Below are positions 7,590 through 18,439 of a stretch of DNA of 20,625 nucleotides, in pieces. The stretch lies in NCBI GenBank assembly GCA_015680685.1, contig MNCI01017521.1, positions 182,204-202,828 of the forward strand, in the 5' to 3' direction. Positions within the stretch are counted from its first letter, which is position 1. Each line of letters begins with the position of its first letter. This DNA is from Gnetum montanum. Its lineage: Eukaryota > Streptophyta > Gnetopsida > Gnetales > Gnetaceae. The notes below the pieces were generated by a model. That model ran no database searches and was not told the DNA's origin. It was given only the letters and a program-made list of their open reading frames with translations. Made by a program: the position numbers and the translations under genes.

Positions 7590-7595
7590 AATAAA
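7590..7595 (+). promoter_or_regulatory. AATAAA poly(A)-signal candidate for the TPS relic
   Basis: AATAAA lies about 125 bp after the terminal stop at 7464-7466, a plausible 3' UTR distance. The hexamer is frequent by chance in AT-rich plant DNA, so the support is modest. Confidence 0.3.
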
Positions 7596-7599
7596 ATTG

Positions 7600-8590
7600 A
7601 TTCAATTTCCAAGCGATAGCATGTTGATTTCAGTATATTTGTAAATGGAGAAAACTACAGGAACGAAGTCGAATTCCCGGGATTCCTGCATCTCCATATC
7701 AGGCCAGAAATCGAAAAATCCAATGCCTCTATTAGATCATTCATAAATGTGGGGCTTTACATTAAACTAAACAATTTTTAATTTATAAGGTATACTGCTG
7801 CTCTAAAGAATAAAATTTAAAGATTCCACAACCAAAATGATTTTGTAAAAATTTTAACTCGACTTATCAAAAATTCATCTCCACATTGCCGAAATCCTCT
7901 CAGTGCTCGACTCCAATGACACTAGTCTCTAATTTCACTAAGAAGTAAAACTAACCATTGCAATTGTTGTCTTCCCACTTATATTTGTAAAATGCAAAGC
8001 TATGGTTAAATGCAACTGAGGCATATGATTTTTATCATTTTTTTGTGTTTTATGTTCTAAGTCCCTCAAGAATAAAGAATGATAAATAAAGTAATTGAAT
8101 TGCTAATTTAATCTCACGAGCTAATATTTAACTAATCCTAAAATAAGCATCCATTCCCACTTGCTGTGTACACATCTTGAACACTACTGGGCTACCAAAT
8201 GTTAGGCATTACTAGGAATACTAAGCACCAAGCATATGCTCAAAGTGGTCATACTTATGTGCTTAATTAATCGTTATTTAATTTAGATTAGTGTAGCTTA
8301 GGTTAGCATAATTACTTAAAACATTAAAGAACACTACTTAAAATATGAAATGCATAAAAGAAATAAGTAATCTATTTCAAAGTGTTGTAAGGTTTATAGA
8401 AAGCTCATCTTTATTGCCGCGCACAATACCATGCTCAGGTACAACAATGCTCGAATAAAGATCTATACACTCTTTGACTCTACTACGAGCACTTAAAAAA
8501 TATTCTAATTTTTGAATGTAAAAATTGTTAGAGCTTCGCTACAACTTATTAAAGGAATGCCATAAACGCAATGGAAGACACACATTTATA
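7600..8590. other. AT-rich intergenic stretch, nothing recognised
   Basis: No open frame, RNA gene or repeat that I can name. A short minus-strand open stretch over 7330-7605 overlaps the end of the terpene synthase and shows no family motif. Confidence 0.55.
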
Positions 8591-8597
8591 AGTGAAA

Positions 8598-8692
8598 CAG
8601 GGTGCCCCGTCGATGGGTACATGTCAATGGGTCAAATCCTACATTGATGGGATGAGGTCGACAGGGTCACATCAACGGCATCCCATTGACAT
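8598..8692. repeat. GC-richer inverted repeat with TCGATGGG-type motifs
   Basis: ATGTCAATGGG at 8621-8631 is perfectly complementary to CCCATTGACAT at 8682-8692, with a 50 bp loop. GTCGATGGG, GTCAATGGG and ATTGATGGG variants repeat within about 40 bp. Local base composition is clearly more GC-rich than the surroundings. Possible fragment of a transposon terminus or LTR; function unknown. Confidence 0.6.
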
Positions 8693-8699
8693 AGCCAAC

Positions 8700-9553
8700 C
8701 ATGATGCTTCATTAGCTTCCATATTCTTTTGTTGATTTTTTTTAAGAGATTTCTGGTTGAATTTAGAGATACAAGTTTCCATAAACCACTTGTTTGTTTC
8801 AAATAGATGGCCTACTTTTTCCTACTTGATCTATCTTTGGTATTGGCATCAAATTATGTGTTGTTAGTCCTTTTTAGTTGTAGCTCCTTATTTATGAACT
8901 AAAAAGAGTAGATCTCAATGTATCATCAGCCGACCTATTCAATATTCAAGCATAAGCTAAAACAAGAAGTACCTATATTTTATGAAAGAATGCAAATAGT
9001 TGATATTATTCCTTATAGCAATATGAGCAAGAACATGATCATTTTGTTTATGGCAAAGTATCCACAATTTTGATTGAAACATCCCTTGAAAAAGTTACCT
9101 TGAGATGTACTTCCTAGTTTAAGAATTTAAAATTTGGCATCATTGGTTTCAAATTGTGAAGTTGTATTGCTCCATTCTCCTTATCATAAAGATTTTTATG
9201 CCCTATTCTTTTGCTAATGTTTTAAAAGGATGGAAAATATTGAAAAATTAAAGAACCATGCAATACAAATTACAAATGACTTCTTGATTTAGAGATAGGT
9301 TACTTTGATCTTCAAGGCTTATACTTCACTTCAAGTTTTAAGTTTGAATATCACCTGAAAGGCTTGGATCAGTTCTTGAAAAATTAGGGACAACTCTTCA
9401 TGAAACTTAGTGCATAAAGATGTGCACTCTTTTACTTAATGTTTTTATCTCCTTAGGATTATCACATGTTGTTGATTATGCATATTATATGATATTGCTC
9501 TTTTATGATGACTCTTTAACCAATTTATGTAGCTTATCCTTTTGGCTCCTTTT
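8700..9553. other. Decayed sequence, probable retroelement interior, no readable domain
   Basis: Translation of both strands gives only short fragments. It lies directly 5' of a polypurine tract and LTR-like sequence in plus orientation, so it would be expected to hold the 3' end of a retroelement interior. I found no reverse transcriptase, RNase H or integrase motif in it. Confidence 0.35.
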
Positions 9554-9568
9554 AAAAAAGGGGGAGAG
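9554..9568 (+). other. Polypurine tract (plus-strand primer) of an LTR element
   Basis: AAAAAAGGGGGAGAG is a 15-base pure purine run directly followed by TATGTTATGC, the arrangement expected at the 5' edge of a 3' LTR. It ends in GGGAGAG, like the tract of the minus-strand element near 18127-18145. Confidence 0.65.
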
Positions 9569-10600
9569 TATGTTATGCTATATCTAGAGTGTTTTTCTTG
9601 TCTACTAACCCATTTTCTTAAGTTTTGAACATCATCAAAAAGAAGAAGATTGTGGACCTTTTGCTGTGTTAAAACATTAAGTCAAATGAAGTCAAAGGTT
9701 GTTTGGTTGTTGTGTTTGTAGGACAATGTACATGGGAAACAAAAATGAGATAAAGCCTACATTGATAACAAGGAACAAACTGGTTTAGAGCTCAAAGGAG
9801 AAGATCATCCATAAGGTCTCAAGCGAACATGCAAGAATTCAAAGAACATGGACAAGGACCAAATAACTCTCAAGCAATGTTGTCATCACTAAAGCATGTG
9901 GAAGTGCAAGGTGATGAACAAGGAACAAAGAATTAATCATGTAAAGGAAGGTGAAGAAAGATGTCTCCAAGAAACAATAGACAGCTTGATAGAATTGAAG
10001 GATGCATAGCAAAAGATGTCTTCAAGAAATAGTAGCCATCTATCATTAGACAAAGATATCTTCCCAGAATGGAGACCAACTGTAGAAAGATGTCTCAGCC
10101 ACAATGAACACATCTTGCATGACCGTTAGCTAGCCATTACATGAGTTCCAAGATGAATTTGGAAACATTGTGGCTATAATAAAACATCATTCTCATTGGG
10201 AAATGTGCAATATCTTGTACAATCATTGTATAATCATTTATCAATCATTGTAATCATTGTTGCTTCTCATTGTATTATCTCTTGTCCATTGTAAAGTGTG
10301 TTGTACCTTAAAGTGCAAGGATCAACAAACTAAGTAGCATTCATTCCTTGTAATTGTTGTTCTCCCTTGATGCCTTGTGGGGTTGATGTGCTTCTTGTGA
10401 GAAGTTATCTTGTTTGAGCTTGTTAGGATCCTACAGGATTGAGTGTTGGTGTAGCACCACAACACTCTAGAGCAGAGCTCAAGATTATAAAGGTTGTGAA
10501 AGCCTAGAAACCACATTCTAAGCTTGTTAGGACCTTATGGGGTTGATTGGTTGGTGTAGTATCACAACACTTCAAAGCAGAGCTTTGATCTTATACATGA
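9569..10600 (+). mobile_element. LTR-like sequence (solo or 3' LTR), boundaries approximate
   Basis: It starts just after the polypurine tract. Inside are AAGATGTCT motifs (9958, 10013, 10087), a TATA-like CTATAATAAAA near 10173, AATCATTG repeats at 10221-10260 and a TTGTATTATCTCTTGTCCATTG stretch that could be the R/U5 region. TGGTATCC at about 10602 resembles the first bases of a tRNA-Met primer site but then diverges. The right edge is uncertain, and without a second LTR copy in the window the call rests on layout only. Confidence 0.45.
10418..10592. repeat. Direct repeat, 103 bp period
   Basis: AGCTTGTTAGGATCCTACAG at 10418 recurs as AGCTTGTTAGGACCTTATGG at 10521. Both copies continue GTTGGTGTAG(C/T)A, a CACAACACT block and GCAGAGCT. 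A partial echo (CCTTGTGGGGTTGATGTG) lies near 10373. It lies near the right end of the LTR-like sequence. Confidence 0.8.
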
Positions 10601-10854
10601 TGTGGTATCCTTCAAATCAAATTTGAAAGCAACAAAGTCCAAAGATGTGCTTGCGATCTCCCCTCCAAGTGTGGACTACCAAAGTAGGGAAACCATGTTA
10701 AATTTGGTATGTGTGCTTTGTTCAAAGAATTGTAATTTGGGAAACTTATTCATTTTCCCCCTCCTCCCTCCTCCCCTCCACCCTTCCCTTTTAAGTTCAA
10801 CGATCGACAAAAGATTTAGTTGAATGAAAGATGGATGGAAGAAGCCATGAAGAG

Positions 10855-11290
10855 ATAACTGAGGCTAAGCTTTACCTTGCAAATGGCAATAATATCTTTC
10901 ATGTTAAAGCTAGTATGATGGATGCTAGTTTTTCATGTTAACCTAGAAGTGGTTTGCTCAATTTTGATGATGAGAATCATGATCATTATGGTGATTGTGA
11001 TGAGTTTGTAGGTTATGTTATGAATGATAAAAGTAATGTGATGTTTGATACCATTATTAGTAAAAGCAAGACTAATAAAGATAATGTGTAATTTTGCATT
11101 TGATAATGATGGCTATGATAGCAATCATTACGAGAAGATCATTATTGTTGTTGGTGAGAACATTAATTGAGATGGATTTAATTATCTTAGGTCTGAAATG
11201 GAAGAGTAGCATGTAGGCAATGCACATTGTGGTGTTGCTGGTGGAGATGCTCAAATGAACAAAGCATGATGAAGCATGAGGACAAGTCTC
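10855..11290 (+). pseudogene. Decayed acidic open region, family unknown
   Basis: One frame reads EAKLYLANGNNIFHVKASMM then, after a stop, LLNFDDENHDHYGDCDEFVG and YVMNDKSNVMFDTIISKSKT. After a shift, FDNDGYDSNHYEKIIIVVGE and AHCGVAGGDAQMNKA follow. The composition (Asp, Asn, Gly, His) is unlike random AT-rich translation and suggests an old coding sequence. I do not recognise the family. Its position after an LTR-like block suggests a retroelement gag or accessory gene, but that is inference. Confidence 0.35.
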
Positions 11291-11569
11291 AATGAGCAAG
11301 GGAAGCTCAAAACCAAAACCTCAAATGGTATTCATTTTCATAATGTTTTTAATGCATTGATTCATAGTAGTTAGGCTAAGTGTGATGGCCTTGAGTCATG
11401 AAGACATGGTACCTTCCAACTTGAAAAAGATCATTAAGCATGATAGTTTTAAGAAGGGAAGAGGTGATGAGAACATCACCTAGAACTTTTGTGATTCTCA
11501 ATGCACTGTTATGGATGTGTTTTCTTATGGTGGCATTTTTGGTGATGATTATATGATGTTTTGACATCT

Positions 11570-13850
11570 TTGGAGATGTTTGAAGCCTATTTTCATGAGT
11601 TCAAGGGGTTTCAAGATCAATGGGAAATTTTTTGAAGATATTCAGATGTTCCATACCTTAAAATAAGCACCTTTATTTTTTATCCTGCTAGAATCGATAT
11701 TTCTTCTAAAAGATAGATGCTTACTCGTGGAGAAAGATATCTACTATCACTGTGTTGCAATGCAAAGAAGATGNTGGAAGAATTTTTTTCATTTCATTAT
11801 GTTATTATGATTTTCTAAGCTTAATTTTCTTGAAAAGGTTATGGAATGAATCCTCTTAGGATCTATTGAGGTAGGCTCCTTATCATCTAAAAATAGAATG
11901 TCACGTGTGTATTCTAACATCTTCCTATTTCAACTTAGAGATGATGGGATTCCATTCTCCCTTTGCTAATTAGTTGCCTCATGGATATTGTAATTTTTTC
12001 ATGTGGATATTCTATTTCATCATGTCTAATAACTTTAATATTTTTCTAGTAAAATTAAGCTTTTTTGTATTTATGTCTCATTTTATTATCTTTCGAAAAT
12101 TTTCTTCATAACAAATTTCCAAGCTTGCTCTAAATTTGTTATTCCATCAATATTATCAATAACCCATTTTGGAATCACAAACTTCCTTCATGGAACCATC
12201 CATATTATTGAAATTTTTAGATGATCTCTCATGAGGTCTTATTACTATTGTTATTTCTCTGGTAGAATGCTAAGAATTGATATATTGCTTCATCTTCCAA
12301 TGGTAAGAAATTAGCTTCTTATAAATTATTGGATATGGAACTTGATTTTTTATCTTAAATTCATCCAATAAGGACTATTTTTGAATTTATTTAAATTTTT
12401 TCCATGATTCTTGATCAAGACGTCATCCCCATACTAGACATCTATAAAGCACTATAGTTTGGACAATTGTTTAAAAAGGATATTTCAAAATTATCCAAGT
12501 CCAAGTACTCTAATTGCTACATTTATTCTTTATCATAGAAAATATCTTCTATCCATTTGTAAATCATTGTAATATACAATGCTTCCACTTAAAATTTTGA
12601 GAGAATTCTACTTCCAAACTATCTGTAAGTATCCACAATATTAAGTCTTTTATATTTAGTTAGAAAGTGTAATCTCTTTTATTAGTTCTGCAAATTAGTA
12701 CTTGGAATGCATCCTACATGTTTAATAATTCATATGTCATTGCAAGAATATGTACTTAGTTTGAACGCCCAAAAAATAGCTATGGTTGATCATTTTAATT
12801 ATGTCCTACATGCAAGATTCATTATGAGCATGGTAAGATGCCTCATGTCTCACTTTTGTAATCCCTTCTAATGTTATTTAACATTATTGCTATGTACAAT
12901 TATGAATATGATGATTTTATTTATTATAGTATAAGTCATGATTGTTTCGTGTATGTTGGAACAAGAATTGGATCAATATTCAATCTCCTAAGTACCCACA
13001 AACACCTAGTAAGATGGTTATATAAGGGCAATATATGAAGAAGCATGCTTGAGAAAGGATCCACTTGTATGAATCTTGGAAATTTTACCCATAAAACAAC
13101 TGCAAATTTCTTGAGTATTAGGGCACTTTTAATTTATCTTCATGCATTACCAATAAAGCATTTCTTTTCAATTTTATTCAAATTATATGCTTAAAGCTCC
13201 TCAAAAACCCTAGTGTGCAATCAACTATAAGGCTTCAAGCCATGCCAAATTTATCATTTCAAACCTATCCTAAGCATTCATGACTTCTTTCATTTGATCA
13301 AATTCCAACTAAAAAAGACTTCTAAAAATTACATCAAAATCAAGAAAAATAGATAAAAATGATATCAACTAGTCTACAACGTTGATGTAGTAGGCCTAGT
13401 TGATGTAATGCTATTAATACTACACATAGAAGCTATATATAAGCATCTATCATTAGAAATTTTTCATTATTTTTCTTCAAAAAAAGAGGAGATTTTCTCA
13501 TTTCCGAGAGCATAGATCTTCCAAGTATTATATCTCATGATCCAAACATTTCTTTTAACTCATTCAAAAACCTATAAGCTTTTGAAGGCAAGCTATACAT
13601 CATTAGGGCAACTAGACCATGAGTTGAAAACTTTATAACATCCCAATTTTTGAACACCTAAGGTAACTAACATAAAAAATTAATTGAGATTAACTAATGA
13701 TTAAGATAATTTAGTTATCTTATGATCTTCAAAAGGCTAAAATGTAATTAGCTTAGAGCTTAGACATTAAAATTTTTCAAATTTGAGTTCAATCCAAGAT
13801 TGATTAAAGGGGCAAACCATTATAAAATATTTTAGAATATAATAATCAAT
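11570..13850. other. Long AT-rich stretch without readable genes
   Basis: Contains one ambiguous base (11774). Both strands translate into short frames with many stops, and I recognise no domain. A TATA-like GCTATATATAAGC near 13432 followed by an A/G-rich run (AAAAAAAGAGGAGA near 13480-13493) could be retroelement regulatory sequence, but no repeat partner is present. Confidence 0.4.
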
Positions 13851-13859
13851 ATTGGGGGT

Positions 13860-14632
13860 GTGATTGTAGATTGTACCAAAGTGCATCATAAAAATAAAAG
13901 TTCCATCATAATCTCAAGAGAAGAAACCAAGAGATGTGTGAGGACATGGACATGGACAAGAACAAGAGTAAAAGATGTCCCACAAAACAAGACTTACAAG
14001 GGAGAAGTAGGAAGTGGAATCTATCAACCAAATTTTCACAGTGTACATTTCACCAATCCATGCAAGATGAGGAACCTTAATCCTGGCCAAATCAAGAGAT
14101 GAATCTTACAAAAGCATGCCTTGCCAAAATTAGAAAGAAAGAAGTTTAAAGAATAGTTCTTCAAGAGCTCAACTATGGACCATTCGAGTTTTTACTTTAA
14201 GAAGTTTGTGAGCAATTATATGTTGTTTTTTTCTATCCATCATTTTAACCAAAGGGGAATATTATTTGGTAGAGACATATCTCTTTTGGAATAATTTCGA
14301 AAAGGATGCAATTGTAAAAATAAACATCATCATCTCTTACTCCATAAATGCTATCACTTAGGTCTTGGATATTACCAATCTAAGGACACGAGTTATCAAA
14401 TTATCCACTAAATCAAATGTAAAGGTAAAGAGGAAATTGATACAAAGAACCTATGAAGAGAAAAAGCATGAATATGACTTGTTAGTCCAAGTAGAGAAGG
14501 TATATTTTAAGATTACCATGTGTCATATCAATCCCATGGTATGGCCTAGCAAGATCACCTCTTTCTCTGTAAGTACATGTTCAACTCTTAGAGGAAAGTT
14601 TCTAGTGATCCCATGCTCCCATGCTTGATTAG
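13860..14632 (+). pseudogene. Decayed plus-strand open segments, probable retroelement origin
   Basis: Two short open stretches, 13860-14102 and 14365-14628, encode basic, Lys/Thr-rich peptides (for example KVKRKLIQRTYEEKKHEYDL). Neither has a motif I recognise, and neither ATG has good upstream support. They lie ahead of the coiled-coil region in the same orientation, so they may be parts of one decayed gene. A purine-rich AACCAAAGGGGAATA lies between them near 14249. Confidence 0.3.
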
Positions 14633-15139
14633 AAAATTTTATCAAACAAGAGTAATTACCCACTATGATAGTAATGTTCTCTATAAGGAATCAACAACCT
14701 CATGATAGAAAATTATGAAAGATAACTCATCTCTTAGGCTTTATAAGGAAGTATGAACACTCAAAAATACAAAATCCATAGCCACATCTTCAATAGTAGC
14801 TACCATAACAAGTACTAAAGAGGCTACTATAGTTCTTGCTACTACAACCATTGGTATCGTAGCTAGTTCGAGTGTGCCTAGCACAAGCCATCAAGAACAT
14901 GTGGGTAGTTCCAATATCTATAATCCTACAATGAGAAACTTGTAGAATGATTCTCAGATGATGACCTAGGAGCGAGATGATTTTCCAAACTTGTTCAAGA
15001 CTCAAAAAAGCAACCATAGTCCAAATAAACCTTGCAATAGAAATATGTAGTAAGTATGTTTCCTCTTGAACCATATCTTGAGATATCTAGCAATGTTGCA
15101 TCCTTCCTTGTCATATTAGAGTAGGGAGATGGGGAAACT

Positions 15140-16349
15140 ATAGTGATTATAGGACATCAAGAACAAAAGGCTACTACAAATGTGATGATAGACCAAATTG
15201 GGAAAGCCTTAAGGGTTCTTGTAGCATTGATCTCACACTTTGCTGCTATTCCAAATATGCATGTGTCTACCATGGTTAGATTTATGGAAGAAACACAATG
15301 AGTGCAGCAAGGCATGAGGGAGTGTTGGATAGATTAATTGAACTAAAGCCAATGATGATAAATATCTTTAACATTTCTAAAGATATCATTGCAATCTAGT
15401 TTCTATTAATTACAATCAAGGGAAAGTTGATCATCTTTGAGATCTAACTATAGCAAGTCAAGTTGCTAAACCAAAAATTTTAAAATGAAGTAGTGCAACT
15501 TCATGCTTATTTTTCAAATCCTACCATTTAACAACTTATTCTATCCTATAATGATGCATTTAACCAATTAAAAACTAAGAAATATCAAGTGGAAATGGAG
15601 AATGAAAAGGGCATATGCTATGCCTCTCAATCTAAAGCTAAATTTCTTGCATTGAATAAGAGTATCACCAAGTTGACAGAAGAGAACAAAGCTCTTGCTA
15701 CTAAGAACACAAGATTTCAAAACATTAAGTGAGAGATAAATCAACTAGAAGATCATTTGAAGCACCTATAAGAGAAGTTAGAATATGTTAAGTGTCTATT
15801 GATTACTAGCAAAAAAGATAAGTATTTTAATAAAGTAAGGTTCATTAGACAAAATTTAGATATCAAGGTCACAACATCGCATACTAAGCCCACTAAACAT
15901 GAGAAGATTCAAAACCACTATAGAGATTTAGTGAGCCTCAAGAAAGGGATTAATGAAAAAGAATCTAGTTAGCTAAGGTCAAGCTTGATATAACCCTCCA
16001 ACTACTCCTAGATCCTAGCTTGCAATTCATCTTGGAAGGGATCAACACCATCAATTAAGAAAAGATCAAAATAAAGGAGCTACAAATCAAAGACATGACA
16101 AAATACATGAAGCTTTCTAATATGTAGCATGCAAATCTTGCAATGCTAACTACCAATAATCTTAGAAATGTGCTGGAGAATTAAGTGGCTACTACATTCT
16201 TACTAGATGAGAATGAGCACAAGCTCCACAAAGAGATACTTTAAAATTTACACAATGCTAATGTGAAGCTTAAGGTTCTCAAGGAAAAATCCAAGAGAAT
16301 GGATGACTACTATGATCTGAAGGCCAAGGTAAGGATGTTCAACATTGAA
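15140..16349 (+). pseudogene. Decayed coiled-coil protein gene, family unknown
   Basis: Near 15165-15340 a frame reads EQKATTNVMIDQIGKALRVL, VALISHFAAIPNMH and VSTMVRFMEE. From 15537 to 15972 a second frame gives a Lys/Glu/Leu-rich, coiled-coil-like series: NDAFNQLKTKKYQVEMENEK, LNKSITKLTEENKALATKNT, INQLEDHLKHL and HEKIQNHYRDLVSLKKGINE. From 15972 to 16349 a third frame continues AKVKLDITLQLLLDPSLQFI and ANVKLKVLKEKSKRMDDYYD. Stops and one clear shift interrupt it. Coiled-coil gag-like proteins occur in plant retroelements, and a polypurine/LTR-like site lies about 450 bp downstream, but no family is recognised. Confidence 0.45.
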
Positions 16350-16789
16350 TGAACACATTTTACAATTGAGTTTGTTAATACCCATGAGATGTTTCCAACC
16401 TTGTCTTTTCATTGGAAAGTGCTCACAATGTCAACTTTAGATGATCTGTCCTAGACTATTTACAATTTCAATATCAAAGACAAAAAGATGCAAGTCCTAG
16501 TTGAGGCATTTTTCTTAAAGATTATAATAGTAACAACAATAATTCAACCATTAAAGAAACAAAAGTCTCCACTTCTAGGGACAACATAAATGAATTTTCT
16601 TTGGAAAATTTTGTAATCCTATCAACCCTTGAAAGGATAATATGTCCAATTATCAATTTATCAAGTATAATGTTTCTTGAATAAAATTCTAATGCAATAC
16701 TTAAGTCTAGATAGTTAGTTAATAGCTTTCACAATTTTGCAAACAAACTTTATATCAATTTTGTTTAACTCAATGATAAGTTTTTGAGT

Positions 16790-17150
16790 AGTTGTGGGGG
16801 TATGATAAACAATCTTTCTATCAACCATGTCAATGCATCAACACTAACGTAGAAGAGGGTTATGTTTACACATCAGTGTTGACACAACAATCATAAATGC
16901 CTATAAATATGATCTGCTTCATTAATTGTAGGGAGATTCTAGTATTTTATTTTTGTAAAAGTTAGTATCAGTAGCAAGTACTCGTAGCGTGATGTGAAGT
17001 AATTATACGAAATCCTTATTTGAGTGTATTTTACCTAAACACATTGCATGAACAATAATAAAGAACAAGATTATGTTAATGTTAGAATTCTCCAATACTT
17101 GTTTAACAATTAGTTTACATAATGTTATGCCTGAAAGTCTATTTTTTTCA
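16790..17150 (+). mobile_element. Possible polypurine tract and LTR start (weak)
   Basis: GTTGTGGGGG at 16791-16800 is followed by TATGATAAACAATC, resembling a polypurine tract/LTR junction. Downstream are the inverted repeat TCAACACT/AGTGTTGA (16838-16845 and 16875-16882) and a TATA-like CCTATAAATATG near 16901. The element would be in plus orientation, consistent with the decayed coiled-coil region upstream. No matching second LTR was found. Confidence 0.3.
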
Positions 17151-17299
17151 TATAAGTTTTTATGTGAAAAGCATACTTAACAATTGCACATACTTTCTAG
17201 AGTAGGTTCACTGCAATAATTAATCGCCTTCATATACTAAATCTAGCTATTACACAAAGACAAAAAATTTTGCAAGAAAATGAGAAAACTAGCTATCTT

Positions 17300-18125
17300 T
17301 AATTACCAGATGAGAAGATTACAACATAATGGATACTAATTCCAAGGATCCAACATCCTCTCACCCACACTCACAATATTGTAAATCTTGAGGCTCTACA
17401 ATCTCACAAGATTGACCTTAATATAAGGCTCAATCTTCAAATCATATCTCACACATAGATCTGCAATCCAACCCAAGAGGCAAAGAGTTATGGCCAAGAT
17501 CACACATACACTTGACTTTAGATATGCATCCACACACATGCAATCGCTCTCCAAACCCTCTTCTCACCTCTCTTAAGGTCTTGGAGTGTCTTCTCCTTAG
17601 CGTAAGCTTTACATAAGCTCTCATTGATTTTCTCTTACTTCCCATTTTCTCCTACTAAGAATTAATATAAAACATGACTATAAAGATCCAAAAATCCTAG
17701 GAAACTTTTCCATATTCCTCCCTACATGTTTTCCAAATAAATCTTACTTTCCCTAGATGTTTTCCATCAAATTTTCCATGTTGGAGCTTTACTAGATTGA
17801 ACAAGACATATCCTAGCCTTTCTAGATGTCTTTCTATCAATTTGGGATGCGAGGGAGATGTCTTCCATGAGGAAAAGATGTCTTCCTTGAGGAAAATATG
17901 TCTCCCCAACATCCAAGATGTCTCCTCATCTACAAGATGTCTACTCTAACAAGATTGTACTTTGGTCAAGACATCTCCTATGAATCCAAGATGTCTCCTG
18001 TTAAACCTTAAGTATTAGCTAAGATGTCTCGTGGACTTCCAAGACATCTTCCTAGAAATGAAAACCTATAAAAACAACTTGTAGGAAAAAGAAAAATCGA
18101 ATCATGAGACGTGTCCCTACACCAA
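17300..18125 (-). mobile_element. 3' LTR of the minus-strand Ty3/gypsy element (right edge clear, left edge approximate)
   Basis: Read on the minus strand, the chromodomain end is followed by a polypurine tract (AAGGGTGGGAGAG, complement of about 18127-18140) and then TTGGTGTAGGGACACG, the likely LTR start. About ten AGATGTCT/AGACATCT motifs, in both orientations, crowd 17820-18055. The left limit is not determined; a TG...CA end could lie between about 17160 and 17300. Two short minus-strand open frames here (17442-17645, 17697-17912) are not supported as genes. Confidence 0.5.
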
Positions 18126-18126
18126 C

Positions 18127-18145
18127 TCTCCCACCCTTCAAAAAG
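18127..18145 (-). other. Polypurine tract of the minus-strand Ty3/gypsy element
   Basis: The plus strand reads CTCCCACCCTTCAAAAAG; its complement CTTTTTGAAGGGTGGGAG is mostly purine and sits between the chromodomain-encoding end of pol and the LTR start. This is the standard position of the plus-strand primer in LTR retrotransposons. Confidence 0.55.
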
Positions 18146-18180
18146 TGAACTCAGGTGAACAATGAAATAAGAATAGAAGT

Positions 18181-18280
18181 GATCCATCGCTCAACAAGTT
18201 TGGTCTCATAAACCCATATAGTATCATCAGTAGATTGATCCTCCCAATGGATCAAATATTCATGCCTCTTTACTCCACAA
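18181..18280 (-). pseudogene. Chromodomain at the C-terminus of the retrotransposon integrase
   Basis: RNCGVKRHEYLIHWEDQSTD followed by DTIWVYETKLVERW matches the chromodomain core (E-Y-L-V-x-W-x-x-x-x-x-x-D-x-T-W-E). It sits between FNVSDL and the polypurine tract, the expected place in chromoviral integrases, where it steers integration toward particular chromatin. The last Glu of the TWE motif reads Val here. Confidence 0.8.
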
Positions 18281-18439
18281 TTTCTAGAAGCTTTCCTTCA
18301 TTTGAGTACGATCACCTTCCTCTTCATCAAAGGTTTGGATTGATCAATAGCCCTCTTCAACTCATTGTTTCTACCCTGTATGGTCTTCTCATTAGTTGAT
18401 TCATGATAATGTATAAGATCTGAAACATTAAACACAANA

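Noticed and set aside
7330-7605. 91-codon minus-strand open frame at the TPS 3' end
   Set aside because: About half overlaps exon 10 antisense, and the peptide has no motif I recognise.
12120-12520. Possible reverse transcriptase trace on the minus strand (YGDDVLI near 12410-12430)
   Set aside because: One short YxDD-like match without any of the flanking RT blocks and surrounded by stops; not enough to call.
14790-15074. 94-codon minus-strand open frame
   Set aside because: No recognisable features; it lies opposite the decayed plus-strand region and its composition gives no support.
17442-17912. Two minus-strand open frames inside the LTR
   Set aside because: Located in LTR sequence rich in AGATGTCT repeats; LTRs do not normally encode proteins and there is no domain.
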